In this document: positions 54,676-62,684 of the stretch, piece by piece
Numbering within the stretch: position 1 is the first letter of the stretch
How the letters are laid out: the number at the start of each line of letters is the position of its first letter
NCBI GenBank assembly: GCA_019694475.1
Contig: JAIBBX010000003.1
Location: 62,001 to 126,000, forward strand
DNA: 64,000 bases
Origin: Parachlamydiales bacterium
GTDB lineage: Bacteria > Chlamydiota > Chlamydiia > Chlamydiales > SM23-39
Reading direction: 5' to 3'
The notes under the pieces: model-generated
What the model was told of the DNA's origin: nothing
Database searches by the model: none
The model's input: the letters and a program-made list of their open reading frames with translations, nothing else
Translations under genes and position numbers: made by a program

Positions 54676-55454
54676 AAAAAATGGATCCAGATCTTGAGAA
54701 GTTTTATTCGGAAGGCAAGGAAAAGGACCGGCTTTCCATCCATCAGCTGGAACGGGAACGGACGCTGCACATTCTAAAAAAGCGTCTTCCAATCCCACCC
54801 ACTACGATTTTGGATATTGGCGGCGCGGCGGGCGCGTATGCATTTCCGCTTTCAAAGCAAGGATATCATGTGCACCTCCTAGATCCTGTTGCATTGCACA
54901 TTGAACAAGCGAAATCAAATCCGCATAAACTGTCATCGATCGTCCAAGGGGATGCACGATCGCTCCCATTTGCTTCGAACATGGCGGATGCAGTGCTTCT
55001 TCTCGGCCCCCTCTATCATTTAACAGAGCATTCTGATCGTATCCAGGCTTTGCGAGAGGCATATCGTGTGCTTAAGCCAAATGGCGTTCTTTTTGCTGCA
55101 GGCATTTCGCGGTTTGCTTCTTTGATGGACTACGTCAATAAGGGTGTGATTCTCTCAAAGATTCCGAACGTAGAAAATGATCTATCAACAGGCATCCATA
55201 AAAAATCGGATGGAGGGTTTGTCTTTGGCTATTTCCATCGTCCGGAGGATCTCAAAGCGGAAGTACAAGCAGCTGGATTTTCTTCGACAACTCTTCATGC
55301 AATAGAAGGGCCTGTCTGGGCTGCAAAACTTCTTGATCCGCTCTACCAAGAGCCTGACTTTTCCAAATACCTATCGCTCCTCGACTCAATAGAAACGGAA
55401 GAGTCGATGATCGGCGCAAGCGCGCATATCATGGCGATTGCTCGAAAACTCTAA
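54672..55454 (+). CDS. SAM-dependent methyltransferase
   Basis: A 260-residue class I methyltransferase. Motif I is TTILDIGGAAGAYAFPL (SAM-binding glycines), motif II VHLLDP, GDARSLPFA and then the LGPLYHL motif; RVLKPNGVLF is post-motif III. The C-terminal 90 residues form a lid. The target (small molecule, RNA or protein) is not predictable. Coupled to the Nudix gene, so a shared small-molecule pathway is possible. Confidence 0.85.
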   Translation: MKKMDPDLEKFYSEGKEKDRLSIHQLERERTLHILKKRLPIPPTTILDIGGAAGAYAFPLSKQGYHVHLLDPVALHIEQAKSNPHKLSSIVQGDARSLPFASNMADAVLLLGPLYHLTEHSDRIQALREAYRVLKPNGVLFAAGISRFASLMDYVNKGVILSKIPNVENDLSTGIHKKSDGGFVFGYFHRPEDLKAEVQAAGFSSTTLHAIEGPVWAAKLLDPLYQEPDFSKYLSLLDSIETEESMIGASAHIMAIARKL

Positions 55455-55535
55455 CGTCTGCATCAAGTTCAAAAATTCTCTTTGCAAAAAATAAATATTT
55501 TGTTATCTCTTTACGCCTTCAAATGGAGGTCGAAT

Positions 55536-56564
55536 ATGTCTTTGCAAGCCGTGAATCTAGTTCCAATGAACTTACCGCCCGCATCATCTTCTGAGCCTGA
55601 GGCGGTGGATAATGGCGTTTTACAAGCAGCCATTCGTCAAATATATGAAACGGTTCTGAATGCGAATTTTTTTCAGAATCTTCAGAGAAAAGCTGAATGG
55701 GTATGGAATACGACCGTAGAGTCTCTCAAGTCTGAGTGGCTGGTGATTTCGCTGATTGCATTTGCTGCCTATGCGGCATTTGGCTTTGCGGTTGCTGTTC
55801 AAGCGACGGTTGTCTTTGCTTGTGCAAGATTTGCGATCGTGACGTGGAAGGATCAAGGGGCGCAAAAGGATGTGGAGCGGCTCACTGGAGAAAATGTCAG
55901 TTTGCGTCTGAGAAACCAAGAATTATCCGATGAAATAGAGATTGGCCAGCATCGTGCGGATCATGCGGTTCGCGAGCGGGATTTGCATCGTCAGGAATCA
56001 GAAAGAGTACGCCAACTTCGTGATGAACTGATCCTACAAAGAGCGCCTCTGCTTGATGAGAACGCGCGTCTTCAAGAAGAAAGCGCCACCCTCCATCAAG
56101 AAAAAGATCAATGGGAACAACTGCGCGCGCAACTAGAACAACAGCTAGTTCAATTGAGAGAAGAGCGGGATACCGCAGTTCATGCGAAAGAGGAACAAGA
56201 GGGAGATTTGCAAAGGGCTCTTCGGGATGCGCAGCAAGCAAGAGAACAGATGGGCGGAGTGCATACCTTTGATGATTTCAATCGAACTCTAGCCGAAATG
56301 CGTGAATATTATGAGGGGCGCCGTCAAGGCATGGCTCCAGATCCGGATGCTCAGCTTGTCGCGAAGTACCGAGAAACCCGCCTAGAATGGAATCAGAAGT
56401 TATCAGACTATATCCAAACATTAGACCGCAACAGCATAGCGAGGATCCAATTAGAAAGGATTCTTGCGGTTTCTCAAGGAGAAGTCGAGCATGTAGCGGG
56501 GATTTCTGCTCTATTGAATCTGCATATTGCTTATCAGGCGCAATTAGCAGCGCAGGAGGTTTAA
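55536..56564 (+). CDS. Inc-like membrane protein with long coiled coil
   Basis: From the ATG at 55536, preceded by GGAGG, this protein has 342 residues. Residues about 66-101 hold two adjacent hydrophobic segments (VISLIAFAAYAAFGFAVAV, then TVVFACARFAIV) and residues about 110-250 a long coiled coil rich in L, E, R and Q. The architecture, bilobed membrane domain followed by coiled coil, resembles chlamydial IncA-type proteins that use SNARE-like coils for membrane fusion. Sequence similarity to IncA is not visible. The gene is followed after one base by another coiled-coil gene, probably in one operon. Confidence 0.68.
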   Translation: MSLQAVNLVPMNLPPASSSEPEAVDNGVLQAAIRQIYETVLNANFFQNLQRKAEWVWNTTVESLKSEWLVISLIAFAAYAAFGFAVAVQATVVFACARFAIVTWKDQGAQKDVERLTGENVSLRLRNQELSDEIEIGQHRADHAVRERDLHRQESERVRQLRDELILQRAPLLDENARLQEESATLHQEKDQWEQLRAQLEQQLVQLREERDTAVHAKEEQEGDLQRALRDAQQAREQMGGVHTFDDFNRTLAEMREYYEGRRQGMAPDPDAQLVAKYRETRLEWNQKLSDYIQTLDRNSIARIQLERILAVSQGEVEHVAGISALLNLHIAYQAQLAAQEV

Positions 56565-56565
56565 C

Positions 56566-57237
56566 ATGGCAAATGCAATTGGAGATGGAGCCCTTGTCTT
56601 ACAACAATGGCATCGTGCCCGTGCTGAATTGGCTCAAGCCCGCTCTCAGCTTCTCGAAGAGCAAAACCAGCATGCTGTTACCAAAGAAAAACTGGTAGAT
56701 GGCGAAGCTTATCGAACTTATGCAAAAGCGCACATTGCCGATCTTGAGACGAGTGTTGAGCTAATCCGCAACCGTCTGCGAGACGAGGAGCGGATCAAAG
56801 CCGACTTGCAGGATCAATTGCGGCAAAAGCAGGGGGCAATGAATGCCCTGATGGACCAATTGCTATTGCGCGACCACAATGTAGTCGACATCCAAGCGCA
56901 AATTGCGATTCGAGATCGTCTCATTGTGGAACTGCAGCAAGAAATCGATTCGATCGTCCGGTTGAAGAACCGGGCGATCCGGATTCGGGATCTTGTGATA
57001 GAGATCCTTACCCTCGCTCTAGAAATCGAACGGGAAAACACCACAAAAGCTGCAACAGTATCTACAACCCTTACAGCAGAGCTGTTTATTTGTCCGCCCT
57101 TAGCAATAGCCACAGGCGTGGGTCTCTTAGCTCTTGGCGCGATGAAGGGGAACCTGCACAATGCCCGGCAAGCAGAAATGCAAAAGCAAATGAACCAGCT
57201 GCAAGACCAACTCGAATTGGTCAAGCGTTCGCGATAA
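56566..57237 (+). CDS. Coiled-coil protein with C-terminal membrane segment
   Basis: A 223-residue protein. Residues about 10-165 are a nearly continuous coiled coil (LAQARSQLLEEQNQ onward), residues about 170-195 hold a hydrophobic segment (LFICPPLAIATGVGLLALGA) and the tail is another short coil. It starts one base after the gene before it and may be its partner. Not recognised as a known family. Confidence 0.65.
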   Translation: MANAIGDGALVLQQWHRARAELAQARSQLLEEQNQHAVTKEKLVDGEAYRTYAKAHIADLETSVELIRNRLRDEERIKADLQDQLRQKQGAMNALMDQLLLRDHNVVDIQAQIAIRDRLIVELQQEIDSIVRLKNRAIRIRDLVIEILTLALEIERENTTKAATVSTTLTAELFICPPLAIATGVGLLALGAMKGNLHNARQAEMQKQMNQLQDQLELVKRSR

Positions 57238-57242
57238 ACGCA

Positions 57243-57270
57243 CTTGAGTCCATTGCAAGATGGACTCAAG
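57243..57270 (+). terminator. Hairpin terminator after the coiled-coil genes
   Basis: CTTGAGTCCAT and ATGGACTCAAG pair perfectly around a 6-base loop, followed by TTGTATTTCTT, a weak T-tract. It lies 6 bases after the stop of the gene at 57237. Confidence 0.75.
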
Positions 57271-57349
57271 TTGTATTTCTTATAATTCTAATCAATTTGT
57301 TGTTGCATTGTATGGCGAGCTAGCATTCTTGCAGAAAAAACACTCTTTT

Positions 57350-58624
57350 ATGATACAAGCAAGAAATCTAAGGGAGGATATTTTTACGCAAGTTCCTCAA
57401 CACAATCAGAACTTTTTCCAAATGGCATGCATACCAGCTATGCCCATGATTCTTACGGCCATAATAGTGGGAGAACAGCTTGCGATACAATATGGGATCG
57501 GAACATCAATTTGCTCCATCCTCATTGGGAATCTCTGTCTTTGGATCATTGGGATGGTCATGATCTCTATGTCCTATCAGGATCGGACGAATGCGATACA
57601 AAATGCTAAGAATTACATTGGTAAATATGGGGGCATGCTTTCAGCGATTATTCTGACAATCGCCTTCATCAACTGGTTCGTGATTGTTTTAAATTCGACA
57701 CTTATAACGATCGATGATCTTTTCCATTTTGGTGCTTTTTGGGAAAACCAATTAGTTCGATTTGGTGCTGGTCTTGGAGTTCTTGCCGCATTATTTTCAA
57801 TGGGCCGAGTCAGCATTCTCAAATGGGCTACGAGTTTGGCGTGTCCGTTGATTATTGCTTATCATATGTTTGCTATCTTGTCTCAAAAACACACTGTAAT
57901 GCTTAATTCAGAAAAGTGGGAGTTGTCTTACTCTGGAATTTGGATAACGATTCTTGTTTTCTTGCCTGGAATGATCAATATTCCCACCATTTTTCGATAT
58001 TCAAGATCGAGGGCTCATTCGTATTTGGGTCTTTCACTATTCGTGATGTTCGTGTCTCTTTTTCAGATATCTTCTATTTGGATGCCTTTCACGCAAAATC
58101 TCACTGTGAACTATACGGGATCTTATTTTCAAATCTTCGCTATTTTCACTCTTGTGATTCTGTTATTCAAAGCAGTATTTGCGAATGTCTTAAACATATA
58201 TCTTGCTTCAGCTTCTTGGGAAACATTTCTGCCGCGCTTTGAAGGCAATAAAGGAAACGCGATCATGGGGATGCTAAGCACAGCTGTCTATACATTGATC
58301 CAAATAGCTTCTCCAAGCAATTTTTTAAGAGATTTGTTGAACGCATATTTAGCTATATTGGGAATCGTGTTATTGATCGCGTTCATTGCCCAAGTCATCA
58401 TCAAACACAGACCTCGGATTCAGGAAAAAATAGTGAATGCGCTTGCTTGGGTGTTCGGCTGTCTTGCAGCGACGATTTGTTTGATTCAAACTCCTGAAAA
58501 CCCCATTCATTCGTTATTGATGGGCATAGGTATCACTCTTCTGTTCTTTGCGTTGGTTATTTTCTTCGAAGAGACCGTTTGGGGGATCAGGAAGCTATTT
58601 TCGGAAGAGTGGAATAAAAAATGA
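57350..58624 (+). CDS. NCS1-like permease, first of a tandem pair
   Basis: A polytopic membrane protein, 424 residues from the ATG at 57350 (MIQARNLREDIF); a start at 57260 is in the terminator stem and is unlikely, and a start at 57423 is possible. About 11-12 transmembrane helices. The N-terminal segment with a conserved polar start, then LIGNLCLWIIGMVMISMSYQ, resembles the first helices of nucleobase-cation symporters such as CodB. Paralogous to the next gene (the first shares GNxxLWxI and SASWE / SVGWEI motifs), with which it overlaps by 4 bases. Substrate unknown; nucleobases are plausible for an intracellular parasite. Confidence 0.65.
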   Translation: MIQARNLREDIFTQVPQHNQNFFQMACIPAMPMILTAIIVGEQLAIQYGIGTSICSILIGNLCLWIIGMVMISMSYQDRTNAIQNAKNYIGKYGGMLSAIILTIAFINWFVIVLNSTLITIDDLFHFGAFWENQLVRFGAGLGVLAALFSMGRVSILKWATSLACPLIIAYHMFAILSQKHTVMLNSEKWELSYSGIWITILVFLPGMINIPTIFRYSRSRAHSYLGLSLFVMFVSLFQISSIWMPFTQNLTVNYTGSYFQIFAIFTLVILLFKAVFANVLNIYLASASWETFLPRFEGNKGNAIMGMLSTAVYTLIQIASPSNFLRDLLNAYLAILGIVLLIAFIAQVIIKHRPRIQEKIVNALAWVFGCLAATICLIQTPENPIHSLLMGIGITLLFFALVIFFEETVWGIRKLFSEEWNKK

Positions 58625-59853
58625 CTCAAGAACTGCCTGATACCCATCAAACACACTGGCAACTCGCAGCGATTCAACTTTCTGGATGGACAAGCCTGCC
58701 GATCTTGGCTACTAGTATACTCATCCTTCAACAAAATAGCTTTCTTGGAGCTATATTTACCCTTATTGTCGGAAATGCCATTCTCTGGTTCATCCGTCTA
58801 GGCATCATTGCCATGGCCCATGAAAAAAGGCAAAGCACTCTGGATATATCCAAAGCCTACCTAGGCAACGTTGGAGGATATGTCATTTCGATTTTTTTAC
58901 TGCTCTCTACTTATGCGTGGTATCTCACTCAAACAACTTCCGCGAGCGATACGTTAACTCATCTTCTCTCCATTCATGAAGACCCGAAAATTGATCAATT
59001 TACTCAGGTAAGCGTTCTCATTGGCATACTCTCTGCTTTTTTGTGCATGCAAGGGATCACTCTATTAAGAAGACTTTCATCATTCTGTTTCCCCATTCTG
59101 ATTCTGCTTTTCTTAATGATCCTTTTCACCTTGCCAAAAGCATCTCCCTCTTCGAATACAAATCCGCTATCTCTTTCAGGGCTAGGTCTTGTTCTTGCTA
59201 CGAATCTGGGGATTACATCTGACCTCCCCACATTTTTTAGACATAGCAAGTCTTGGGAGACCTCAATCAAGGCTCTTACGATTGTTCAGGTCTTCAACCT
59301 TGCGATAGCGATTTGCAGCCTTTATTTCGGGGCGATTATCCATGATGGATTTGAGATTGATGATGGCCAAGTACTTTCGCTTCAAAGCTCCACCTTGCGC
59401 GCATCATTGCTTATCTTTGTATTCTTATCGGTCATTTGCGCGAATGTTGCGAATGTTTATTCGGCTTCAGTGGGTTGGGAAATCTTGGCTCCCAAAGCTC
59501 TTGTTGGTCAAAAAGAATACCTGATATTGGGGCTTAGCCTGACAACCCTCTTCATCCTTTTTGCAAAGCTTGTGCCTACGCAGTTTTTGCTAGAATGGAC
59601 AGATTGCGCCCTTGTGAATCTAAGTCTTGTGCTTATACTTGGATATATCTTGCTTAGGCTATCAAACAATCATCCGACGAAGTCGGAACAGCGGATCTAC
59701 TTATTCTCTTGGGTTCTGGCGAGTTTTCTCAACTTATTGCAATTAGCAAACTTCTTGCCAAACAGCCTTTCGAATTTTGCCCTTTCCCTGATCGCAGTTG
59801 CCTTGCCGATAACCCTTTTTAAGCTCTCGCAAAAAATCTTTTCGGTTGGCTAG
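58621..59853 (+). CDS. NCS1-like permease, second of a tandem pair
   Basis: A 410-residue membrane protein with about 11-12 transmembrane helices, paralogous to the upstream gene. Shared features are IVGNAILWFIRLG after the first helices, the ANVANVYSASVGWE motif and similar helix spacing. Its ATG is coupled to the stop of the first gene (ATGA), which fits two permeases needed together or a simple tandem duplication. It ends in a 35-base convergent overlap with the gene at 59819-60955. Confidence 0.65.
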   Translation: MTQELPDTHQTHWQLAAIQLSGWTSLPILATSILILQQNSFLGAIFTLIVGNAILWFIRLGIIAMAHEKRQSTLDISKAYLGNVGGYVISIFLLLSTYAWYLTQTTSASDTLTHLLSIHEDPKIDQFTQVSVLIGILSAFLCMQGITLLRRLSSFCFPILILLFLMILFTLPKASPSSNTNPLSLSGLGLVLATNLGITSDLPTFFRHSKSWETSIKALTIVQVFNLAIAICSLYFGAIIHDGFEIDDGQVLSLQSSTLRASLLIFVFLSVICANVANVYSASVGWEILAPKALVGQKEYLILGLSLTTLFILFAKLVPTQFLLEWTDCALVNLSLVLILGYILLRLSNNHPTKSEQRIYLFSWVLASFLNLLQLANFLPNSLSNFALSLIAVALPITLFKLSQKIFSVG

Positions 59854-60955
59854 GGTAAATGTGCTGAATTAGAAAACTTGACGGGTTGTTCAATGAAAAG
59901 CCGCGTTTATGAGCAAGAGCCTTATATCGCTCATACTCGGGGTGTTGAATGCGATCGATTTCTTCATCCTTGTCCGCATTTGGGTATTGTCTATGTGCTG
60001 CGCAATTGGCCAAAATAACATCCATCAAAGACAAGTCTTCAAGCGATTTTTTCCAATTGTTTGGTTTTTCACATAGTGAAATACCTTGAATTACGAAAGC
60101 TGGTTTGTGAAGATCTTCTTCTTTAAATTCTGTAAGAGCAAACAATCGCTCGCTTTCTTCGGGTTTGAAAAGTAAATATTCATGACCTGTTGTCTTATAT
60201 TTTTTATCCTCGTCCTGCATGGTATATTTAACGTGCAGTACAATAGGAATTCCCTCCTGATGAACTTTCTGCAGAATAGCTTTTAATGTCCAAAATAAGG
60301 GAGTACACGCCAATTTCGAAAAATGGAGATATGAGAACTGATCAGAGATCATGGTTTGAATATCTTGGCACTCGGCAACTTCCCTGACAAATCTAACTGA
60401 AGATTCAGCAAGCATACTTCTCAATTTATCAGTTAATTTTTTCGCAAACATCATGCTCACTTGAGGGGTCATTGCGATTAAATTTTCTGGCGAACTTTTA
60501 CAAATCCCCAGGAGGGAATCTTCGCTATACATTTTATGTTTCACTTCAGTCAAAAGGTATGCTTTAAATAAAAAGAGCTCATCGTTGGTCAAGATCAAGT
60601 CTAAGCATTCTTGATCCATGATTTCTCTCAAGCTGACTTTAAGTTGGCTAAGAAGGTTAATAGTTTTTTCTTCCAAGAGCGTATCGATTTTGCTAATAGC
60701 TTTTTTCACCTGACTATTCAATCGTTCTAAGTCTAAAGAACCGTTTCCAGCCAATATTGCAACTTTCAGTGCGCGGATGTGGCAACCATTTTCTCCGACA
60801 AGGCTGTCAAAGCTTTCGAATTCGCCATTCAGGAACTTTTCATTGGCAGCCAACAATTTTGACAAAAGGAGATGAATTTCTTGCAGGCCGTTTTTTAAAT
60901 CTGCACAGACCTTTTTAGAACAGTCGTACGGCAATAAGTCGCTGAGTCTAGGCAT
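59819..60955 (-). CDS. Protein of unknown function, candidate effector
   Basis: A 378-residue soluble protein with no signal peptide, no membrane segment and no family I recognise. The N-terminal half is helical and charged (coiled stretch LKNGLQEIHLLLSKLLAANE near 20-39); the second half is mixed, with a central VLHVKYTMQDEDKKYKTTG segment that could be beta-strands. It begins 4 bases after the small membrane-protein gene at 60959-61141 and is probably in its operon. Absence of relatives here suggests an accessory gene. Confidence 0.62.
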   Translation of the reverse strand: MPRLSDLLPYDCSKKVCADLKNGLQEIHLLLSKLLAANEKFLNGEFESFDSLVGENGCHIRALKVAILAGNGSLDLERLNSQVKKAISKIDTLLEEKTINLLSQLKVSLREIMDQECLDLILTNDELFLFKAYLLTEVKHKMYSEDSLLGICKSSPENLIAMTPQVSMMFAKKLTDKLRSMLAESSVRFVREVAECQDIQTMISDQFSYLHFSKLACTPLFWTLKAILQKVHQEGIPIVLHVKYTMQDEDKKYKTTGHEYLLFKPEESERLFALTEFKEEDLHKPAFVIQGISLCEKPNNWKKSLEDLSLMDVILANCAAHRQYPNADKDEEIDRIQHPEYERYKALAHKRGFSLNNPSSFLIQHIYPSQPKRFFARA

Positions 60956-60958
60956 GTC

Positions 60959-61141
60959 TTATTTCCCCATGGCTGGGTTTACGACAGCTTTTTCCGAGAG
61001 ATGACCGACCACAAGGCCAGCAACAACTCCTGCAACAGCTACATAAACTCCTGCAGCGAGAAATCCGACGATCCCTCCTGCAACTCCACAGAGAACCTTT
61101 CCAAGTAGGCCATAAACTTTAGTATAATTCACTCTTTTCAT
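60959..61141 (-). CDS. Small glycine-rich membrane protein
   Basis: A 60-residue protein consisting mostly of hydrophobic, glycine- and alanine-rich sequence (residues about 13-48) that could form one long or two short membrane helices with GxxxG-type contacts (GVAGGIVGFLAAG). It has basic N-terminus (MKRVNYTK). Too short to assign. It precedes, and is likely co-transcribed with, the gene at 59819-60955. A TATAAT-rich region lies upstream. Confidence 0.6.
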   Translation of the reverse strand: MKRVNYTKVYGLLGKVLCGVAGGIVGFLAAGVYVAVAGVVAGLVVGHLSEKAVVNPAMGK

Positions 61142-61457
61142 AATTACCTTTTTATTTGGTTTTTTGGGTTAAAAACGTAAAATATTATACGCTGTTGTAA
61201 AAATTAATATCAACAAATATTAAAATTATTATTTTTCATTATAAGTGGGTGTTGTTTCGCTCAAGTTTCTCTATTTTAGTAGTTCCTAAAACCAATACTG
61301 GGATTGGGGCTTGCAATTTAGGGATATCTAAGGCAATTGGAAGAAATGAATGATAGGTTGATCGTCCCGATAATAAATTTGAGGCCGATCGGTAGTTTTA
61401 TATTTTTTCTTGACATATGAATTTCTCTTGATCGATAACTTATCTATTGGGTTTAAC
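61142..61457. other. Divergent intergenic region
   Basis: AT-rich, no usable open frame. It separates the minus-strand small-membrane-protein operon from the plus-strand MFS-NRPS genes and holds the promoter at 61410-61439. No RNA gene seen. Confidence 0.6.
61410..61439 (+). promoter_or_regulatory. Sigma-70-type promoter for the MFS-NRPS genes
   Basis: TTGACA at 61410-61415 is a perfect -35 element, with GATAAC at 61434-61439 as a -10 element after an 18-base spacer. The same TTG could be read as a start codon, but the promoter reading is more likely and points to ATG 61458 as the true start. Confidence 0.55.
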
Positions 61458-62684
61458 ATGAACTGCGTGCAAAAAAAAATTCCTAGGCCCTATGTCTATT
61501 TGGCATTAATACTTCTTTTCATTTTAGCTGATGTAATGTGTGATAACTCGATATTTCAATCTTTTGGCAACGAGGTGCCCACGCTGCAACTCATTCTTTT
61601 TGCAGGTTTGTTATTATTGCAAATAATTGCAGCGCCCATTCAGTCAGGGTTTTCAGATTATTATTGCAGAAAAAAGAGTTTGATGATTTCGCTTTCATTT
61701 TCTCTCGCCGCAATGGTAATGCAATATTTTTATGTCTCAAATATTATGTATTATTTTTCGGGCCTTATCCTGATGGGGCTTCTTAAAGGTGGCCTGGGTA
61801 ATACTATTCCGATGGCATGGGCTGCTGTCGCAGATACCCAAGAAAAAAACATTCGATTTTCTTTTGCACTCTCTACAGGAGCTTTTGCTATTGCTTATTT
61901 ACTTCTGATAACGGGAAATAAATTTCTCTCAGATGCGCAATCAAGCTTGATTATTATTGGTGTTTTTATGATCTCAATAATCTTGTGCGGGTTGTTTTTT
62001 TGGGATGTTAGAGATAGGAGTAGCCAACAAAATCTTGAAAGAAAAAACCTTGAGACTGGAGGAAGGGTTTTTAGAGAATGGAAACTGATTGCTAACGATT
62101 TAAAATTGGTGTTTAAAGATTTGTCTGTTCCCCACAATCGGAACGCGCTTCTTGCATTTTTACTATTTGAGATTTCTCTTTATAGCATTCTGTTGTTATA
62201 TGTTGACTTCAATGTAAAGGAATTTTCAAGCATTTCGTTGGCCATGGTTATTGGTTACTTATTTGGAGTGTTCGTTCTTAAATTTTGTAGGAAGATTCAT
62301 GACAATATAATAATTAGAATTGGTTACAATATTTCTGCCTTTTCCTTGGTCCCTTTTTTTGTGTCTTATCCTTTCACGTCGATTCCTAGCTTCACCCTAT
62401 TGTCGATATGTTATTTTTTTCATATGACTGGTAATGCATTTTTAAGCGCAACTTTATTTTCAGTTCTGGCCAGCGAAAGGGAACCCCATGAGCAGGGGAG
62501 GATTTATGGACTAATTGCATCAGCTGATACAATTGCTTTTTTATTGTCATCATTGTCCGTTATTGTTTATAATTCGTTCAATTTAAGCCTAATTTATATT
62601 ATTTCTTTTTCTTTTTTAACTGTTGGTTTGTCTTGGTATCCTTATGCTAAATTTGAAAAATCCAGACCTAAGATCCGAGGTTAA
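61458..62684 (+). CDS. Major facilitator superfamily transporter
   Basis: A 408-residue protein with about 12 transmembrane helices. The MFS motif A between helices 2 and 3 reads GFSDYYCRKKSL. The nearest-looking relatives are drug-efflux or siderophore-export MFS proteins. It overlaps the start of the NRPS gene by 41 bases, so export of the peptide product (or uptake of a precursor) is the natural guess. A TTG start at 61410 is possible but unlikely because it coincides with the promoter. Confidence 0.8.
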   Translation: MNCVQKKIPRPYVYLALILLFILADVMCDNSIFQSFGNEVPTLQLILFAGLLLLQIIAAPIQSGFSDYYCRKKSLMISLSFSLAAMVMQYFYVSNIMYYFSGLILMGLLKGGLGNTIPMAWAAVADTQEKNIRFSFALSTGAFAIAYLLLITGNKFLSDAQSSLIIIGVFMISIILCGLFFWDVRDRSSQQNLERKNLETGGRVFREWKLIANDLKLVFKDLSVPHNRNALLAFLLFEISLYSILLLYVDFNVKEFSSISLAMVIGYLFGVFVLKFCRKIHDNIIIRIGYNISAFSLVPFFVSYPFTSIPSFTLLSICYFFHMTGNAFLSATLFSVLASEREPHEQGRIYGLIASADTIAFLLSSLSVIVYNSFNLSLIYIISFSFLTVGLSWYPYAKFEKSRPKIRG

